A stretch of 64,000 nucleotides of DNA from Trochalopteron elliotii (taxonomy: Eukaryota > Chordata > Aves > Passeriformes > Leiothrichidae): contig JANPWX010020211.1 in NCBI GenBank assembly GCA_024734555.1, forward strand, positions 1-64,000. Direction: 5' to 3'. Shown here piece after piece: positions 61,850-64,000 of this stretch (the first letter of the stretch is position 1; each line of letters starts with the position of its first letter). Under the pieces are notes generated by a model. The model did not search any database and was not told where the DNA came from. It worked only from the letters and a program-made list of their open reading frames with translations. A program made the position numbers and the translations under genes.

Positions 61850-64000
61850 CCAAAGGGACAGATATTTTGTTGTGTCATAGCCTCCAATCTTCATGTTAGC
61901 AGAAAGGTGCCTTTGCCACTCCAAAAAACACATGGGGTGTCTCACGGAAGTAATGTAAAAAAGGCTTGGAAACACCACTTGATACAGTGGGTTTCACTGG
62001 GTGAGTCTTCAGAGGGGACTTGAAGGAAATTTGCAAAAACATGTCAAAAGTTAAGTGGCGAAAATCAGCTTAAATGCCTAATTTTAATTTTGTTTGTGCT
62101 CTTTGTTGTTTCATTGTGGAGGGAGGGAAGAAGCTGTCTTTTTTCTCCCTGTCCTTTCATTTTGTTTGGGAGAAAATGGATGTTGGTGAAAAGAAGAGAG
62201 CTCTGGCAGGGACTGGAAAGAGGTTGTTTATTCTGTTTTGTTTTCTTTAGAAAGGGGCAACTCTTCTAAAACTGGTGATGATCCAGTAAAAGGGGGACTC
62301 CGGGTGGGGAAGAGAAAAGAAAACTAATAATCAGCCTCTAAATGACAAGTTTTCTCTTGAACAAAAGAGCAACAGGAGGCAGTGCAGGCAGGGGGTCAGT
62401 GCCCAGGGGTAACGTGACCAAAACAATGGCTGGAGAATGCGTATAGCTTTTGCCACTCCAAAAGCTGCTGCCCCAGTGCCTTCCTCCACTGAGGGACTGC
62501 AAGGATCAAACCTGATCCAATGCTGGACAAGTGTGGCGCCACTTCTGGAGTCCTCCAAAGAGGAGGCAATGACTGACTATGGGTCACAATTGAAGGACTG
62601 AGGAACTGTGACAGAATCCCCCTAGTTCTGAATGACAGGTGTGATGGAACAGCCCCAGCCAATAAGGCAGAGCCCCTACCAGCAACGGGGCTAAAGGTGG
62701 GGTTTAAAGCAACTTCAGTTAAAGATGGAGACTGCTTGGCAGTGTCTGTGCTTCTCTTGCACTTGGTTGATTGCCTGTTGGGGAAAGCCAGTGGTGCTGG
62801 ATAAACAGAAGCAAGATGATTTTAAACGATTATGAGCATTCATACAGTTCATTCTGGTTTAGACTAAATTGGTTTTAATTTCAATTCAAGTAACTTCTGT
62901 GTAGACGAGGCCTATGGCTTGCCATTTTGCAGCAATGGTGAATTTATAGCATATGTGCTCCAAATGGACTATCTTGCAAATTCTCCTGGTATTTGCTCCA
63001 AGTCCAGTTCCAGCTGTTGGTGGAGATGGAGGAGCAGAATGGACCACTCACATGGCCTCCCATGTAATGCAGATTGGATCTATTGTCAGTCAGATGGACT
63101 GGTGGTGTGGGAGCAGTGTGAAGCCAGTTCTTTCACTACATGGTGTGTAAAGCAATGAGGCAGACAAAAGCTGGATTTAAATTAGGGCATATTTCTGCCA
63201 AATTTCGTTCTCTGAAGCAGAAAAATAAAACACTTAATGTGTCTGGCAATGTTTATTCTGTGCACAGTGTTTTAGCTGATCATAAAAGAAAAGCTACGTG
63301 TGGACATTATCTAGCAACTTCATCATATTTTGAGGAGATGAGAGTATGATTCCACCATGGTCTGAAAAAGTATTAGACTGAGGAAGCAGAAGCAATTTGG
63401 CAAGAAAACAAGATGGCAAGAGAAGAAGAAAAAAATATAGATTATTTTTGATTAGGTAGGAATTACCAGTTATAATCACAGCAAAATAATATCTGCCACA
63501 AAGGGTCCATTTTGAAAGTCCTTGATGTCCTCAGTCTCCTACTCAATGGCAAGAGGCTTCCTACTTTGCCTTCTTGCTGCTTATTCAAAGAAAAGCAAGA
63601 TCTGAATGGTTGGAAAATATATGTGCTGCTCGTGCAGTAACTGCATGTGCATTAAAATAAAAGAATTCCTTGTCTGTGCACCATGGGTATCTGTGCTGAT
63701 AAGGAGGCAGTAACTCTCATTACATTCCATATTGGCCCTTTGAAGATTTGGCCCTGAATTCTACTGGTGAAGTATTTTCCATGACTTTTCCACTGTATCT
63801 TCTTAGAGGTTTGTGCTCCAATAATCCAATACCTTGACAGAAATAGAAGACAGTGTTAAAAATAATCCAAAGAAATACTATACCATTTTTAATTCCAAAT
63901 GATTGAAAGAGCAAGTATCAGCTAATGCGAATGAAAACACAGTTGTGTAATCCAAGTAAGAAGAATGTCAAGAATAACAACTTTGTAACTGGATTTGAAA
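61850..64000. other. Non-coding tail of the window
   Basis: No gene is recognised. A mildly GC-rich part at 62290-62720 contains the 10-bp palindrome GTGGCGCCAC (62533-62542) and chance frames under 90 codons. The rest is AT-rich. Confidence 0.6.

Noticed and set aside
62528..62545. TGGCGCC within GTGGCGCCAC, which recalls the start of a tRNA-Lys-type retroviral primer-binding site
   Set aside because: The bases after TGGCGCC do not continue the primer-binding-site pattern and no LTR end precedes it.

Overview
This window looks like vertebrate nuclear DNA, most likely from a bird. It is mostly AT-rich and CpG-poor, with short GC-rich islands. It has no operon structure and no long uninterrupted genes. 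Its recognisable repeats are a solo-LTR-like block with an avian endogenous-retrovirus look and weathered ancient amniote elements (MIR/CORE-SINE, L3/CR1-type LINE tails, short palindromic repeats). I saw no mammalian Alu, B1/B2 or L1, and no clear young CR1 copy. The bird assignment is inference; another sauropsid is possible. No protein-coding gene could be named with confidence.

Layout. Bases 1-480 are the edge of a CpG island containing a strong plus-strand 5' splice donor (GAG|GTGAGC at 360/361), as expected for a promoter and first non-coding exon. Bases 480-52,700 are non-coding DNA of intron or gene-desert type: A/T tracts, palindromes, transcription-factor motif clusters, degraded ancient repeats and one LTR-like insertion near 22.7-23.36 kb. 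At about 52.75-52.97 kb there is an isolated CpG-dense patch. Between 53.7 and 55.4 kb a segment of about 340 bp occurs twice in direct orientation. Each copy holds a 31- or 34-nt mini-exon-like unit with its own polypyrimidine tract, AG acceptor and GT donor. At 61.1-61.85 kb a stretch with few stops on both strands includes an exon-like segment (61512-61767) whose possible start codon leads to an acidic 78-codon frame ending in phase at a GTGAGT donor.

How the parts may fit (inference): the simplest model is a plus-strand gene that starts in the CpG island, with most of the window as its long first intron or introns. The duplicated mini-exon pair and the 61.5-kb block would be candidate, possibly alternative, exons. 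RNA data or cross-species alignment would be needed to confirm any of these. Nearly all open frames in the window behave as chance frames.
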